Assembly (NCBI GenBank): GCA_001632435.1
Contig: KV424040.1
Span: forward strand, 66,901 to 99,844
DNA from: Calocera cornea HHB12733
Lineage: Eukaryota; Basidiomycota; Dacrymycetes; Dacrymycetales; Dacrymycetaceae
Direction of reading: 5' to 3'
Length of the DNA stretch: 32,944 nt
Shown: one piece after another, positions 10,354 to 21,086 of the stretch
How the letters are laid out: each line of letters opens with the position of its first letter
Numbering within the stretch: position 1 is the first letter of the stretch
The notes under the pieces: model-generated
The model's database searches: none
What the model was told of the DNA's origin: nothing
Seen by the model: the letters and a program-made list of their open reading frames with translations, nothing else
Translations under genes and position numbers: made by a program

Positions 10354-11150
10354 GGTGCTCCAGACTGCGCAGGACTAGGGCAGGGAGATAGTGCGCGCGG
10401 TCATCTGTGGCTCCTGCACCGGGGGCTGGGGCTGGGGAGGCAGACTCAGGGGTTAGGGTTACAGTCAAATGTACATTCCTATCATGAACCAACATTTGAC
10501 GACTTTGATATGTCACACACATTTGGTGTATGCACAATTGACTACGAGCAGGTGCAGTCAACAGTCAATGCCAAATACAATGCATGGCAGAAGGATAGCC
10601 TGAACCGCTTCAGTGTCAAGTGCGGGAACGCAATGAAGAGATGCATGCAAGCATTACCAAAGCAAGGTATGATCTTGAGAACCATTTGATTAAGGGATTG
10701 ATGGCTGGTGCGGGTGGCAGGCATTTCTGATGTTCTTTTGCCTTTTCTTCACTTCCAGAGGCATCCTACAATGGCATACTAACATCTAATATTCATACCA
10801 GTAATAGCCTATATATATCTCCTGGAATGTATGATGCATGCATAAGTACAATGAATAGTCTTTTGTTTCTTGATCTGGACAGCATCCTGTATACAAGCAG
10901 GGCCGGACTGATTGGAACTGGTCAACCACTGCCACAATCACTTGCACCCTCCTTACACCTCATTCAGCCAGACCAGATGTGCCACCCACCTAAGCGATGC
11001 AAAAGGATCTCCACCCTGGCTCTGCCTTGGAGAAAGCAATACTCGACCTGCAATCAGATCATATAGCAGTACCCAGGCACCTGAAAGATACTATGTCAGC
11101 CTCTCTTCATAGGTGGCAACCCCCCACACACCCTATTAGCACACTCCACT
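10354..11150. other. Unassigned stretch with one open plus frame
   Basis: An open frame at about 10440-10689 (HEPTFDDFDMSHTFGV, then KYNAWQKDSLNRFSVKCGN) lacks a start codon and matches nothing I know; it could be an exon of a lost gene. The rest shows only short frames. The satellite array begins at 11151. Confidence 0.35.
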
Positions 11151-11711
11151 GTGCTAGGAATGTCCAGGGACCCACAGCAGAGCTTTATTGAGGATGGAGA
11201 ACAAAAAACTTGTTTTGGGACAATCTGTTCTGGTGCAATTTTTGGTCATATCTCCCTCAGGCAGCCTGCTTTGGAGACCACCTTGTTACACATTGTTAAT
11301 GGTACCCTAATGGTTTGTAGAAACTAGGGAGACTAACAGGGGGGCTTTCCTGGCCAAGGGGGAGCCAAAAGCTGTTCATGTACAAACAATTTAAGTGCAA
11401 CTTCTGCTGATATCTTTCTCAGGAGCTCTGCTGTAGATGCCCTGGTCACACATTATCAATAGTGTTCCCACACCGTGTGGGAACCAGCAAGACCCTCAGG
11501 GGAATGCTCATGGTGCAGGAGCAGCCAATAGTTGCATTGGCACATGTAAGAGTCCTTACCCTATACCCCTCTTAGATTTACACCAGTACATGGAACTCTC
11601 CCATGGTCAAGTGGTTATCTTATTCAGCTGCAACATCAAGGTTTAGAGTTCACATCCTGCAGGTGTCATTATTGTGCTTTTACACCTGCATGGGCAGTGG
11701 TTTGGTTTGCC
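11151..11711 (+). repeat. Long inverted repeat, left arm (561 bp)
   Basis: This arm is the reverse complement of 15608-16168 (paired coordinates sum to 27319), and I found no mismatch in the stretches compared. The match ends abruptly at both sides. The arm contains two satellite units and the tRNA-like segment. Its perfect identity contrasts with the diverged satellite units between the arms. Confidence 0.9.
11597..11667 (+). other. tRNA-like segment in left arm
   Basis: TGGTCAAGTGG at 11604 matches the A box of eukaryotic tRNA genes, and GAGTTCACATCC near 11647 resembles the B box at the right distance. CTGCAAC in between could be an anticodon loop reading GCA. The acceptor and T stems do not pair well, so this is a tRNA relic or a tRNA-derived SINE head rather than a working gene. 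Confidence 0.45.
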
Positions 11712-14700
11712 AATGCTTGAAGGCCGGTTGCATAGACTCCTCTCTGGCGCTGCCCTGGTACCACATACCAGGGCAGGTTTTGCACAGTATTAATTAGTAT
11801 ATATTCCCTCCCTACCATACATTTACTCCCGCTATCCTTTCTCCTGTTGTACCACCACTCCTGTACTGCATCTAGACATCTTGCAATATAGCACAGTCTT
11901 AACAGTATCTCTGGAGCAACACTATCTGTATTGGGTCATCAGTGAGCACTATTCCAGTGGTCCTTTCAGCACAATCTCTTCAACCCTTGAAAAAATCTCA
12001 ATCAGCAGGCCAGCCCTAGATATCCCCCTGATACACATCACCAATGGAATACAGTTGGTGTGTGGGAACTAGCAGGACCCTCAGGGGAACAGCTATGATT
12101 GAGGGCAAGCCAAAAGTTACTTTGGATAACTCTGTTTAAGTGTGAGTTTGGGTCATATCTCTCTCAGGAGGCACTCCCTGGAGGCGCCTTGGTTAGACAG
12201 TGTCAGTGGTATGTTGTCCATGAGTGGGAGCCAGTGGGACCATCAGGGGAGTGCCCATGGTGGAGAAGCAGTCAAGAGTTACTTTGGCTCAATTGGTTTG
12301 CATGTAACTTTGGGTCATATCTCTCTCAGAGAGCATCCCCTGGGATTTCCACTAATACGCCTCATCAACAGTACCAGTATCCTGAATGAAACACAACAGG
12401 ACCCTTGCACAAGTTGTCATGGTTGAGGAACAACCCAATGTTGCTTTGGCTCATTTGGCTCAATCTGTTCAAGTGCAATTTTGGTTGTATCTCTGCCAGC
12501 AAGCTAGCCCTGGAGGTCCTGCTGATGCACATCATCAATAGAACCCTTCTCCTGCTTGGCAGTAAGCTGAATTCTCAGGGGAGCACTCATGGTGGAGGAA
12601 CAGCCAACAGTTGTTTTGGCTCAATCTGTTTGGTTGTAGCTTTGTGATCATATCTCTGCCAGGGAGTGACCCCTGGAGAACCCCCTGTCATACATCATTG
12701 ATGGGACATTGCTACTGTGTGGGAACCAACAGAACCCCGAGGGGAGCACTCAAGATGGAGGAAAGGACAAAACCTGCTTTGGCTCAATCTGTTCAGGTGC
12801 AACTTTTGGTCATATCACTCCTAGGAAGCTACCCTTGAAGTTTCCCCACATGCACATCATCAATAGCACCCTTATGCTGCTTGGAGACCGGTGGCATCCT
12901 CATGAGAGTGCTCATGGTGGAGGGACAGCCAAAAGTTGCTTTGAACCAATCTACTCAAGTGCAACTTTTGGTCATATCTCTCTCATTACACATCTCCCAG
13001 AGGTGCCCTGGTGCTACATCAAGAATAGGATACTGTTCATAGGTGGGCACAAGCCAGACCCTCAGGAGAGCTCATAATGTGGAGCAGCAGCCAAAAGTTG
13101 CTCAGGATGCATTGCATCTGGTGCAGCATTGGGCCATATCTCTCTCAGAGAGCAACCCCTGGTGGTGCACCTGATGCACCTCATTGAGAGTAGTACCCTT
13201 ATCCTGTCTGGGACCCAGCAGGGCCATTGTGGGAGCAGCCATGATGGAGGAACAGCCAAAAGTCACTTTGGCACAATCTGTTCAAGTACAACTTTTGGTC
13301 ATATCTCTGCCAGAAACCTACTCCTGGAGGTCCCCCAGCTACACATCATCAATAGTATGTAGTTGATGTGTGCAAACCAGCAGGACCCTCAGGGGTGACT
13401 ATCTGGTGGCACAGCAATCAAAAGCTGCTCTGGATGAATTGCATCAAGTGCAACTTTAGGTCATATCTCTCCCAGGAGAAAGCCCTGATGCTCTCACTGA
13501 TATACATCATCAATAGTACTGTTTTCATGTGTAGGAACAAGCCGGGGCCTGAGATGAGGTTGTATGGTAGTCTAGCAATGAAAAGTTGCTTCAGACAAAT
13601 TGCATCAAGTGCAACCTTGGGCCATATCTGTCCCAGGATGCAACCCCTGGTTAGCCCCCTGTTATGGATTGTGAATGAGATGTGGTTGATGGGTGGGAAC
13701 AAGCCAAACCCTTAGGGAAGCTCAGATGGTAGAGGAACATCCAATAGTTACTTTAGCTCAATTGGATCAAGCTCAACTTTTGGCCATATCTCTCTCTACC
13801 CAGAATGATACCCTAGGGCCGCACTGGATGGAGATCATCAGTAGTACCCTAATTCTCTATGAAAACAAGCAGGACCCCCAGGGATGTAGGTGCCTTGAGA
13901 GAGCAGGAGCAAATGTTTGTTTGGACTCAATCTGTTCCATTGCATCTTTCTGCCATGGCTGATCCTTTCAAGCTCCCCTGATGATAGACGAGCAATGGTA
14001 CCCTAACATATTCCCAGTCTCCACAGGACCTTGGGGAGGGCCTCCCTCAAGGAGCAGGGACCAAACATTGTTCTTGGTCAAACTGTTCTGTTGCAACTTT
14101 TGGTCATATTTCTTCCTAGAAGCAAGCCCTGGCTGTGCACCTGTTACACCTCATCAAGAGTACTCTTATTATGTGCGGGGATGAGTGGGTCCATCAGGGG
14201 AACTTGCAAGGTGATGATACAGCTAAAAATGGCTGTCATACAATCTGTGCAAGGTATCCTCCTGCTCTCTGTCCTGTACACAAGCTGCCTTGTACATGCT
14301 GGTATTTCCTGCAGTATTATGATACTGTGAATCATGTTTTCTCCACAGGAAACCTCAAATGGATACAAGATTGGCAAGCTTGTACCAAACATTGCACTTG
14401 ACAAAGTTGAGTCCAACCAATAGAGCCAAAGAAACTTTTGACCACTCCTTTACCATAGAGGCTGTCCCAAGGTCCTTGCTGGCTCTCACTCAGGATAAGG
14501 GTACAATTGATGATGTGCATCAGAGGGACCTGGGACTAGTCTCCTGAAAGAGATATAATCAAAAGTTGAACCAATTGAGCCAAAGCAACTTGGTCCAAAC
14601 TGCTGTTCCAACTGGATCTTCCCTGACAAGCAGGCTTGTTCCCACACTTCAATTACATACTATTGATGACCTGCAACAGGGAGCATGCCAGGGTTACCTT

Positions 14701-15607
14701 TGTGGAAGAGATCTGACCCAAAGTTACACCTCAACAGATTATGAAAAAGCAAGTTCTAGTTGTCCCTCCCCCATTGATGATGCCCTGTGTGTCCCACTTG
14801 CTTACAGCCATTAAGCATATGCTGTTGATGGTCTGTGGTGAGGGCCTCTGTAGGGTTGGATCCCTGGGAGAGATATGACTAACAGGTGCACTCAAACAAA
14901 TGAGTCCAAACAAACTTCTGCTCCTGCTCTCTCAAGACAGCTCCCCTTGGGTTCCTGCTGGCTTCCAGGACCAATCATAATACCATTGATGACCTCCAGC
15001 TGTGGCTACTCCAGGACATTAGCCTCACCAGAGATACAACCAGAAGTTGAAATGGAACAGATTAAGTCCAAACAAACTTTTACTCTGCCTCCATAATTAA
15101 GCCTCTTCAGAGGGCCTCACTGATCATCACACATTGACAACATCCCATTAATTGATGACCTTAGACAGGGCCTACTTCAGGGCAGAGGCCCTGGTAAGGG
15201 TATGCCCAAAAGTCACAATGCAACAGATCAAGCCTAAACTAACTTTTGTTCCTCCTCCATGGGGTAGTGTCCTTCTGTGCTACAGCCCATTCTCCCACAT
15301 TATCAACATTTTGCTCATCATTCCACAACCGGGGCTACTCCAGGGGACAAGCCTGGGCAGATATTAGACCAAAAGTTGCAACAGAACAGTTGAAAGGACC
15401 CCAGCTGAGTCCTCTCTGATTGAGCCTGTTTCTGGTAGGACTCCAAATTACTGTTGCCAGAGCTGAAGTACAGTACTAGAGATGGAGGTACAATGAAGGA
15501 AACAGATAGGGACAACATGAGAAAGGAAACAAGAGAGGAGTGTAAGTCACATGACCCAGGTGGTATACAACACCAGTAAAATCAAGAAAGGTTGCACAGC
15601 ATATGAA

Positions 15608-16168
15608 GGCAAACCAAACCACTGCCCATGCAGGTGTAAAAGCACAATAATGACACCTGCAGGATGTGAACTCTAAACCTTGATGTTGCAGCTGAATAAG
15701 ATAACCACTTGACCATGGGAGAGTTCCATGTACTGGTGTAAATCTAAGAGGGGTATAGGGTAAGGACTCTTACATGTGCCAATGCAACTATTGGCTGCTC
15801 CTGCACCATGAGCATTCCCCTGAGGGTCTTGCTGGTTCCCACACGGTGTGGGAACACTATTGATAATGTGTGACCAGGGCATCTACAGCAGAGCTCCTGA
15901 GAAAGATATCAGCAGAAGTTGCACTTAAATTGTTTGTACATGAACAGCTTTTGGCTCCCCCTTGGCCAGGAAAGCCCCCCTGTTAGTCTCCCTAGTTTCT
16001 ACAAACCATTAGGGTACCATTAACAATGTGTAACAAGGTGGTCTCCAAAGCAGGCTGCCTGAGGGAGATATGACCAAAAATTGCACCAGAACAGATTGTC
16101 CCAAAACAAGTTTTTTGTTCTCCATCCTCAATAAAGCTCTGCTGTGGGTCCCTGGACATTCCTAGCAC
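15608..16168 (-). repeat. Long inverted repeat, right arm (561 bp)
   Basis: This is the partner of 11151-11711. The two arms enclose 3.9 kb of satellite and could pair into a large stem-loop. The right TIR begins 95 bp beyond this arm. Confidence 0.9.
15652..15722 (-). other. tRNA-like segment in right arm
   Basis: This is the exact inverted copy of the 11597-11667 segment, carried by the long inverted repeat. Confidence 0.45.
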
Positions 16169-16263
16169 TTATCAATGTCTCATTGACAGTCTGCAACGGA
16201 GAAGGCTGCAGGGCAGGTTGTGTGACGGAGATGTGAACAAAAGCCATACAGACGGTGTGTATG

Positions 16264-16358
16264 TACCCATGGGTACTGATGTGTACCAACAGAGACTGGC
16301 AGTTACTGTACAGTACCTATAGTTTCCAACAGTATGGGCCAGTATTGGACTGTCTTGC
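16264..16358 (-). repeat. Right terminal inverted repeat (95 bp)
   Basis: This is the exact reverse complement of 1-95. It lies just outside the satellite foldback, and the next bases (CTCTGTAACA) are not shared with the visible left flank because the window begins there. Confidence 0.9.
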
Positions 16359-17011
16359 CTCTGTAACATAGGTTTTATTCTATATGTGCTGCCATGGTGC
16401 AGACTCAGTGCGGATTGGTGGAGTCCTGACACCTGAAGTGGTGTTGTGCAGTGCAAAGCAGAAGCTTTTTTCACAGAGTGGCATTGCGGGAGAGTAGTTG
16501 GCACCTTTGCTTGTTTTACAGTGAGTAATTACACTTCAAAAAGAGATGTATATTGGAAGAGAGTGTCATTGGCACATGCATGTATACTTCAGGTACTAGC
16601 AAATGAACTTTGTTTGAAAACCTTGCTGCAACGAAACACGAGACCAGGGCTCTTGACAGACAGTGGAGGCTCTTGGCTCATGTGTCTTCAAAGGGGCCCT
16701 AAAGCTCAATCTGCTCCCATCCAGGATGTTCCACTTGCATTTGGTGTCAGTGTGTATGTACAGGGACAATACTTTGCTATTTTCTTTTGGGAGCCATCCC
16801 ATTGGTGGGTCCTACTTGGTGGCAATCAATAGTTGTCCATTTGGGTGATTTGCGGGGAGTTTGTGTAGAGGAAGAAGCTATTAGAACATGCAGAAACAAT
16901 GCATGTACAACACAACACATCCAAGGGGTAACCCACCCTGTCTCTGTCACAGTTGTTGTCATCCATCAGCAGGGACTGCTGACATCCTAGGTCCATCCAG
17001 TGAAAGGAGAG
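16359..17011. other. Right flank of the TIR-bounded unit
   Basis: The sequence remains CpG-poor. A 128-codon plus frame (16446-16832) has no recognisable domain. The composition shifts to CpG-rich only after about 17.14 kb, so the low-CpG zone extends beyond the TIR. Confidence 0.4.
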
Positions 17012-17137
17012 ATGGAGGTAATTGGTAGGACGGAAGCAATTCCAGAGACGGAAGCAATCAGCCCAATGGAAGCAGATAATCAATTGGAGGCAATCCATTG
17101 ATTGGACATAACCAATCAGACGGAACCAATTGATTAA
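17012..17137. repeat. 18-bp phased repeat, seven units (GGAAGCAA core)
   Basis: Units start at 17012, 17030, 17048, 17066, 17084, 17102 and 17120, exactly 18 bp apart. Each begins with a variant of ACGGAAGCAAT followed by a freely varying 7-bp part. The same core recurs in arrays at 28458-28850 and, more loosely spaced, at 19929-20340. Confidence 0.85.
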
Positions 17138-17433
17138 GCTGAGACACCCAGCGGGGTGAGACAGGTCTCTGACATAGAAGGTTACTGTCTCATTGAGCGG
17201 AATCAGAGCTTGTCCGGCAAAGAAGCTCTGCTTCCGGGTCTCCCAAGCACGCGGAAACGGACAGGCGGGGGAGTAGACGCTCATATCGACGAACCAGATG
17301 CTTCACCACGCCCCATGATGTTGCTCCGGCTCAACACGCCTCCCGCATCAGCGCCGCTGAGCATCACAGTACATTCAATGTGCATCAATAGCGAGTCGTA
17401 CACTACTTCCCGTCAGATCCAGTCTGATGCGGA

Positions 17434-19524
17434 TCAGGCCTTGATCATCCCCTCCTCGGTGTAGTCCCACCCCTTGCCCTCAATCACCGTGCCATCGACG
17501 CAGATGATCTCCTCCGCGCCGGCCTCCTCCCACCCCATCCCGCGCTCCTTGATCAGCCGCTGGTTCTTGGTCGGCCAGATCTTGCACACCGCGTAGTATA
17601 CGACGAAGCTGGTGCAGAAGGAAAGGAGCCAGCCGAGCTGGCCCATTTCCCGCGCGGGGGTAGAGACAGACGCGCCGAGCGAGCCGACGAAGCCGGCAAA
17701 GGGGAGGGCGACGCCGCACAGATAGGCAAAGAGCGCTTGCAGGTTCCATCCGCGATGATAGTAGTAGTGCGTGTTTGAGGGCGAGCCGTCGTAGAGGTAC
17801 GCGATGAAGATGTTTCCGTTCGTCAGGAGGAAATCTGTGCGGCATTAGCATCTATTCGCGTGGAATGACCAAATAGACGCACAGTCACAGATCATGATCG
17901 CCACAACACTCGCCATAAACAGCCCATACCCGGCCAAAAAGGTCGTGAACACGCCGGCGCTCTTGAGGATCTTCCACGGGCATATCGCAAACGCAAGGAA
18001 CTCGACAATAAACTGCCCCCTCGGGATGGTGACGTACCGCGGGAACAGCATCGATGAATCGCTCCCGAAAGGGATCATATTGGCGGCGATGTTAGTGCCA
18101 AGAATAGAGAGGAGCCAGGTGGCAGCACATAGGAAGACCGCGAACCGCGCTGAGGAGGTCCAGTACCGGTCCATGATGGCGGTGAGCAGGTCCCACTGGT
18201 TCCAGAGCTGCAGGCCCCAGGCATTGTTGATCGCCGCCGTGCTAAGGATGCCGAGCGAGGCGGAGAGGGTGACTGCGAGCGGGTTCGTGATGAGCTGGGA
18301 CCACATTGCACCCGTGCGGCTCCGGGACCAGCGCGCAATGTCCGGCTGGTTCGTGATCAGCGTCGCGGTGTTACCCATGCCCGAGTTGATGGCCGAGACG
18401 AAGAACCAGCCCCAGGCGCCGCCCGCGCCCGCGCCGGTCTCGTTCAGTGCGGTGAGGCCGAGCTGACCGTGCGTGTTCACCATGCAGAAGATGAAGAGGC
18501 CCCAACACGCCGGGACTACGACGATAGACTTGAACCAGAAGAACTTGCGCAGCTGATACGGGCGGAAGGCGCAGAAGCTGAGGTGCAGCAGCCAGAAGAG
18601 GAAGAAGGCCAGCATCCCTGCACTCGTGATGCCGACGCTGTCGGGGATGTGGTTCGGGATGTTTGTGTAGCCGTGGCCGAAGACGGCTTGCAAGATGTTG
18701 GCCATGAGCGAGGCGCCAGAGTATACTGCGCTGCGTCACGACGCGTATTTGGGGAGTAAACGAACGACTCACGCTGCACGCCGTACCAAATGATAGCGAG
18801 CGCCGCCCTAGCGCCGACAAAGTAGTAGCTCCCCCACATGCCAAAGACGCTCCTCGCAACACACGGATAGCCGATATGGTACACCGACGCGGAGCGAGAA
18901 TTGAAGAACATCGCGATGGATGAGATGAGCTGGGAGAGGAAGATGACGATGATGGCCTGCCACCAGTTGAGGCCGATGCCAATCATAGATGAGCCAAGTG
19001 TCCAGTTGCCGAAGGACAGGCCCTGGCAGAGGTCGGTCAGGCACGTGCACACTACAGTGAGCAAAACATACCCAGTAGAAAGTGACGTAGTTCCACCACG
19101 CCCATGCTAGACGGTGTCAGCACAGTCAGCACCTCAGTCTCGTGCCCGGTCGCGCAACTCACTCCTCTTATGCGCTGGGGTCGGGTCCAAGTCTGCGTTT
19201 CATGATCAGTCCAACCCAGGAACAGTGGCTAGGACGCGCACCCTCGTTGCTCCACGTATTCTTCCTCTTCCCCATGTGCCCATGCTTGTCCAACTCCGTA
19301 TCGTCCACCTTGAGCCAGTCCGTGAACGCGCTCCAGCTCGTCGTTGCCCCCCTGAACCCCCGCCACATATGAGTGGCCTGCTCGCGCACCGAGCGCACCG
19401 GCGCCGTGTGCGTGTATGCCTGGGGTGCCTTCAGGTCGGACTTGTCCTTGTACGGCGCATCCGCGTCCGCGTCATCTGACGAGGGCGGCCGTCCCGACTC
19501 GTGGGTGTTGTCCAGAGAAGCCAT
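17434..19524 (-). CDS. NCS1-family nucleobase/nucleoside permease
   Basis: NCS1 permeases import nucleobases, allantoin, nucleosides or related vitamins across the plasma membrane. The gene has six exons: 19242-19524, 19163-19192, 19072-19106, 18773-19022, 17883-18725 and 17434-17834. Introns are 49, 56, 49, 47 and 48 bp and all have GT/AG ends. The 1842 bp give 613 residues, slightly longer than typical because of an Asp/Ser-rich cytoplasmic N-terminus. Family landmarks are AWWNYVTFYWGLSFGNW split by the third intron, IGIGLNWWQAIIVIFLSQ in TM2, GYPCVARSVFGMWGSYY, a WGWFFVSAINSGMGNTATLI stretch with NQPDIARW after it, and ICDYFLLTNGNI in a late loop. About twelve hydrophobic segments are visible. 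The ATG at 19522-19524 precedes all homology. The substrate cannot be told from the sequence. No breaks were seen; it looks functional. Confidence 0.92.
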
Positions 19525-19855
19525 GTCGCGCCGTACGAGGGGATGTGGTCGTCTGCTTCAGGCAGGAGAGAAGATAAGGCAGTCTGAGCGCCAGGTACGA
19601 GGAAGTCGTTCGCGAGCCTTCTGACGCTGGCGTCCTTATTCCCCATGCTTGCACCGGCTATCGCCCCCTCCCCCGCAGGTGCGCACAAGAGCAGCGAGGG
19701 CGCTCCACGCGGGCGTCATATCGTCGAGGCCAGCTATCAGCGCAGTGCAGCAAGATAGTCCAAAACGGGAAGCGCCATCGTCGCCAGAGCTTGTCGTGTG
19801 CACTCAAGGGCGGATAGGCGGCGACCGTCCCATGTGGGACTGTATAGAGAAGCGC
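19525..19855. other. Upstream region of the permease gene
   Basis: This GC-rich space should contain the permease promoter (minus strand). I saw no clear TATA box. It ends where the LTR-like block may begin. Confidence 0.4.
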
Positions 19856-20480
19856 TGATGTCATGCGGTCGGCGGGATGGAGCGTGAGGGCCCAGCGGCT
19901 CCGGCCTTGGCCACGTAAGAGGCTCTTTGCTTCCGCTTACCACTGCATTTGCTTCCGGGGAATGATCCTTTTGCTTCCTTCCCTGGTCTGGTGGAGTCTA
20001 CTTCCACTTCTGCTGGGGTGTGGCACTGCTTCTGCTTGGGATATTGTTGGTCCCTTTCAGGTTTTGCTCCCGTGGTGGGGGTTCTACTTCCGCCTCAATG
20101 TACTTCTGTTTCCGCTGGAGAAAAGGGAGGTCCAGCGGGAGCAAACCGGGGGGCTTTGGCGGCAGCCGAGCTCAGCGCAGACGGAAGCAGATGGCCCAGG
20201 AAGGAAACAAGCGCCACTCTCCACGGAACAAGAATTCTGCCCAGGCTGAAGTAATGGCGGACCAGGCCGGAGTGTATATAAGCGCTACCGGAAGCAAACC
20301 CAGAGGAGCGGAAGCAGAGCTGCCACGCGGGAGCAAATCCACCTAAGCATCCCTTTGTGCGAAGCAAAGCAAGCCTCGCTCTCCCTTTCTGGAGTGCCGA
20401 CTCCGACCGTACTGATGAACACGTTCTCCGGACACTCACCCGGACTACCTCGATATTTTGAACCTGATATGGCGCCCTCA
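19856..20480 (+). mobile_element. LTR-like block with mirrored GCTTCCG/CGGAAGC motifs
   Basis: Starting near TGATGTCATG (19856), the left half is studded with GCTTCC/ACTTCC motifs (19929, 19951, 19973, 20000, 20028, 20086, 20108). From about 20137 the same motif appears in reverse (GGGAGCAAA, CGGAAGCAG, CCGGAAGCAAAC). A TATA box follows at 20275, and TGGCGCCCTCAAC at about 20470 looks like a tRNA primer-binding site just after an LTR. The layout resembles the solo LTR at 8278. I could not fix a CA end or a target duplication, so the borders are tentative. Confidence 0.4.
20275..20282 (+). promoter_or_regulatory. TATA box in the LTR-like block
   Basis: TATATAAG lies downstream of the mirrored GGAAGC motif block, matching the U3-TATA order seen in the solo LTR. 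Confidence 0.5.
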
Positions 20481-21086
20481 ACCCGCCTCTCCGGCGCCCT
20501 GCTCAGATCGCGGTGGACTTATCAACAACCGATACTCGCCACAAGCTTTCGTTTGACCCAGAATCGCTTTCTGGTCAGGTGACCTGCCAGCGACTCTACG
20601 CCCTCTGTTGCAGTTCGTTCTCTGCGGCATCCCTCGAATCTGGCAACCCTCCGGCAGCCGCAGCTCCTCCCGGCTCTGTACCGCGCATACCTGTCGATCC
20701 TGCCTCAGGAAGCTCGCGGCATGTCCCCTCCAACCGCTCTGTTATGTGCCGTTGCACGCAGCACTGTCCGTTGTTGAACGCGGTTCTGAAGGAAGTCCAC
20801 CCCCCTCAGGCTGCGGTCGCGATCCGGTCCACTTGTTGGAGGAAAGCAAGACCGGGAACAAGAAGCATTTAGATCCAAACCGCTCTGTGCATTGAGCTTC
20901 CTATGAGCCACGATCGCTTTCTGAAGAGATCGGGTGACTTGCCAGCTCGTCGTCTGGTCTGTTCTGTCCTTTACGCACCATGCTTCTGCGTGCCATCTGC
21001 CTATGCAGAGATGGTGTGGGCACCCTCACCGTCTCCTTCCACGCCCTTCTCTCCAGTTCGGTGGAACTTCCCTTTCAAACGGGCGT
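20481..21086. other. Possible retroelement debris before the MFS gene
   Basis: GC-rich sequence without a recognisable domain. A short sequence is duplicated: ATCGCTTTCTG followed by GGTGAC-TGCCAGC, at 20563-20592 and 20913-20946. This could be the internal remnant of the upstream LTR element or the 3' flank of the MFS gene. Confidence 0.35.

Larger units (their letters stand above)
11151..14255 (+). repeat. Satellite array, about 162-bp unit, forward half
   Basis: Diverged units share a CAAGTGCAACTTTTGGTCAT core, then a TCTCTCTCAGG block, a CATCATCAATAG box and an ACCCTCAGGGGA box. The core anchor recurs near 11246, 12150, 12314, 12485, 12647, 12808, 12969, 13133, 13297, 13459, 13622, 13782 and 14102, with spacings of 160-171 bp. 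A non-satellite gap at about 11540-12000 holds the tRNA-like segment. Translated peptide repeats change frame between units, so the array is not coding. Confidence 0.85.
14400..16260 (-). repeat. Satellite array, about 162-bp unit, inverted half
   Basis: The same unit continues in reverse orientation (GAGAGATATGACCAAAAGTT cores near 14550, 14709, 14870, 15031, 15356, 15904, 16065 and 16226), with spacing close to 161 bp, up to the right TIR. The switch in direction lies in about 145 bp of non-repeat sequence at 14255-14400. Confidence 0.85.
1..16358. mobile_element. Putative 16.4-kb TIR-bounded unit carrying gene relics
   Basis: The unit is defined by a perfect 95-bp inverted repeat at its two ends. 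The interior is CpG-poor by eye and differs sharply from the GC-rich genes after 17.1 kb. It holds relics of an RBR ubiquitin ligase, a Spo11-like protein and a lipocalin-like protein, several with intact introns, plus a large foldback array at the right end. I found no transposase or integrase, so it would be non-autonomous, or the enzyme has decayed beyond recognition. No target duplication can be tested because the window starts at the first TIR base; the true end may lie further left. An alternative is an old heterochromatic host segment in which the inverted repeat arose separately. Confidence 0.55.

Noticed and set aside
10453..10461. TTAGGGTTA, a telomere-like sequence
   Set aside because: Only one and a half units; chance occurrence is likely.
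12142..13362. Open frames with a repeated ~54-residue peptide across the satellite array
   Set aside because: Unit lengths vary by non-multiples of three and the peptide changes frame between units, so the repeats are not coding.
1..16358. KDZ, hAT, Polinton or Starship identity for the TIR unit
   Set aside because: No KDZ or hAT transposase, polymerase B, retroviral-type integrase or DUF3435-type captain protein could be recognised in any frame.
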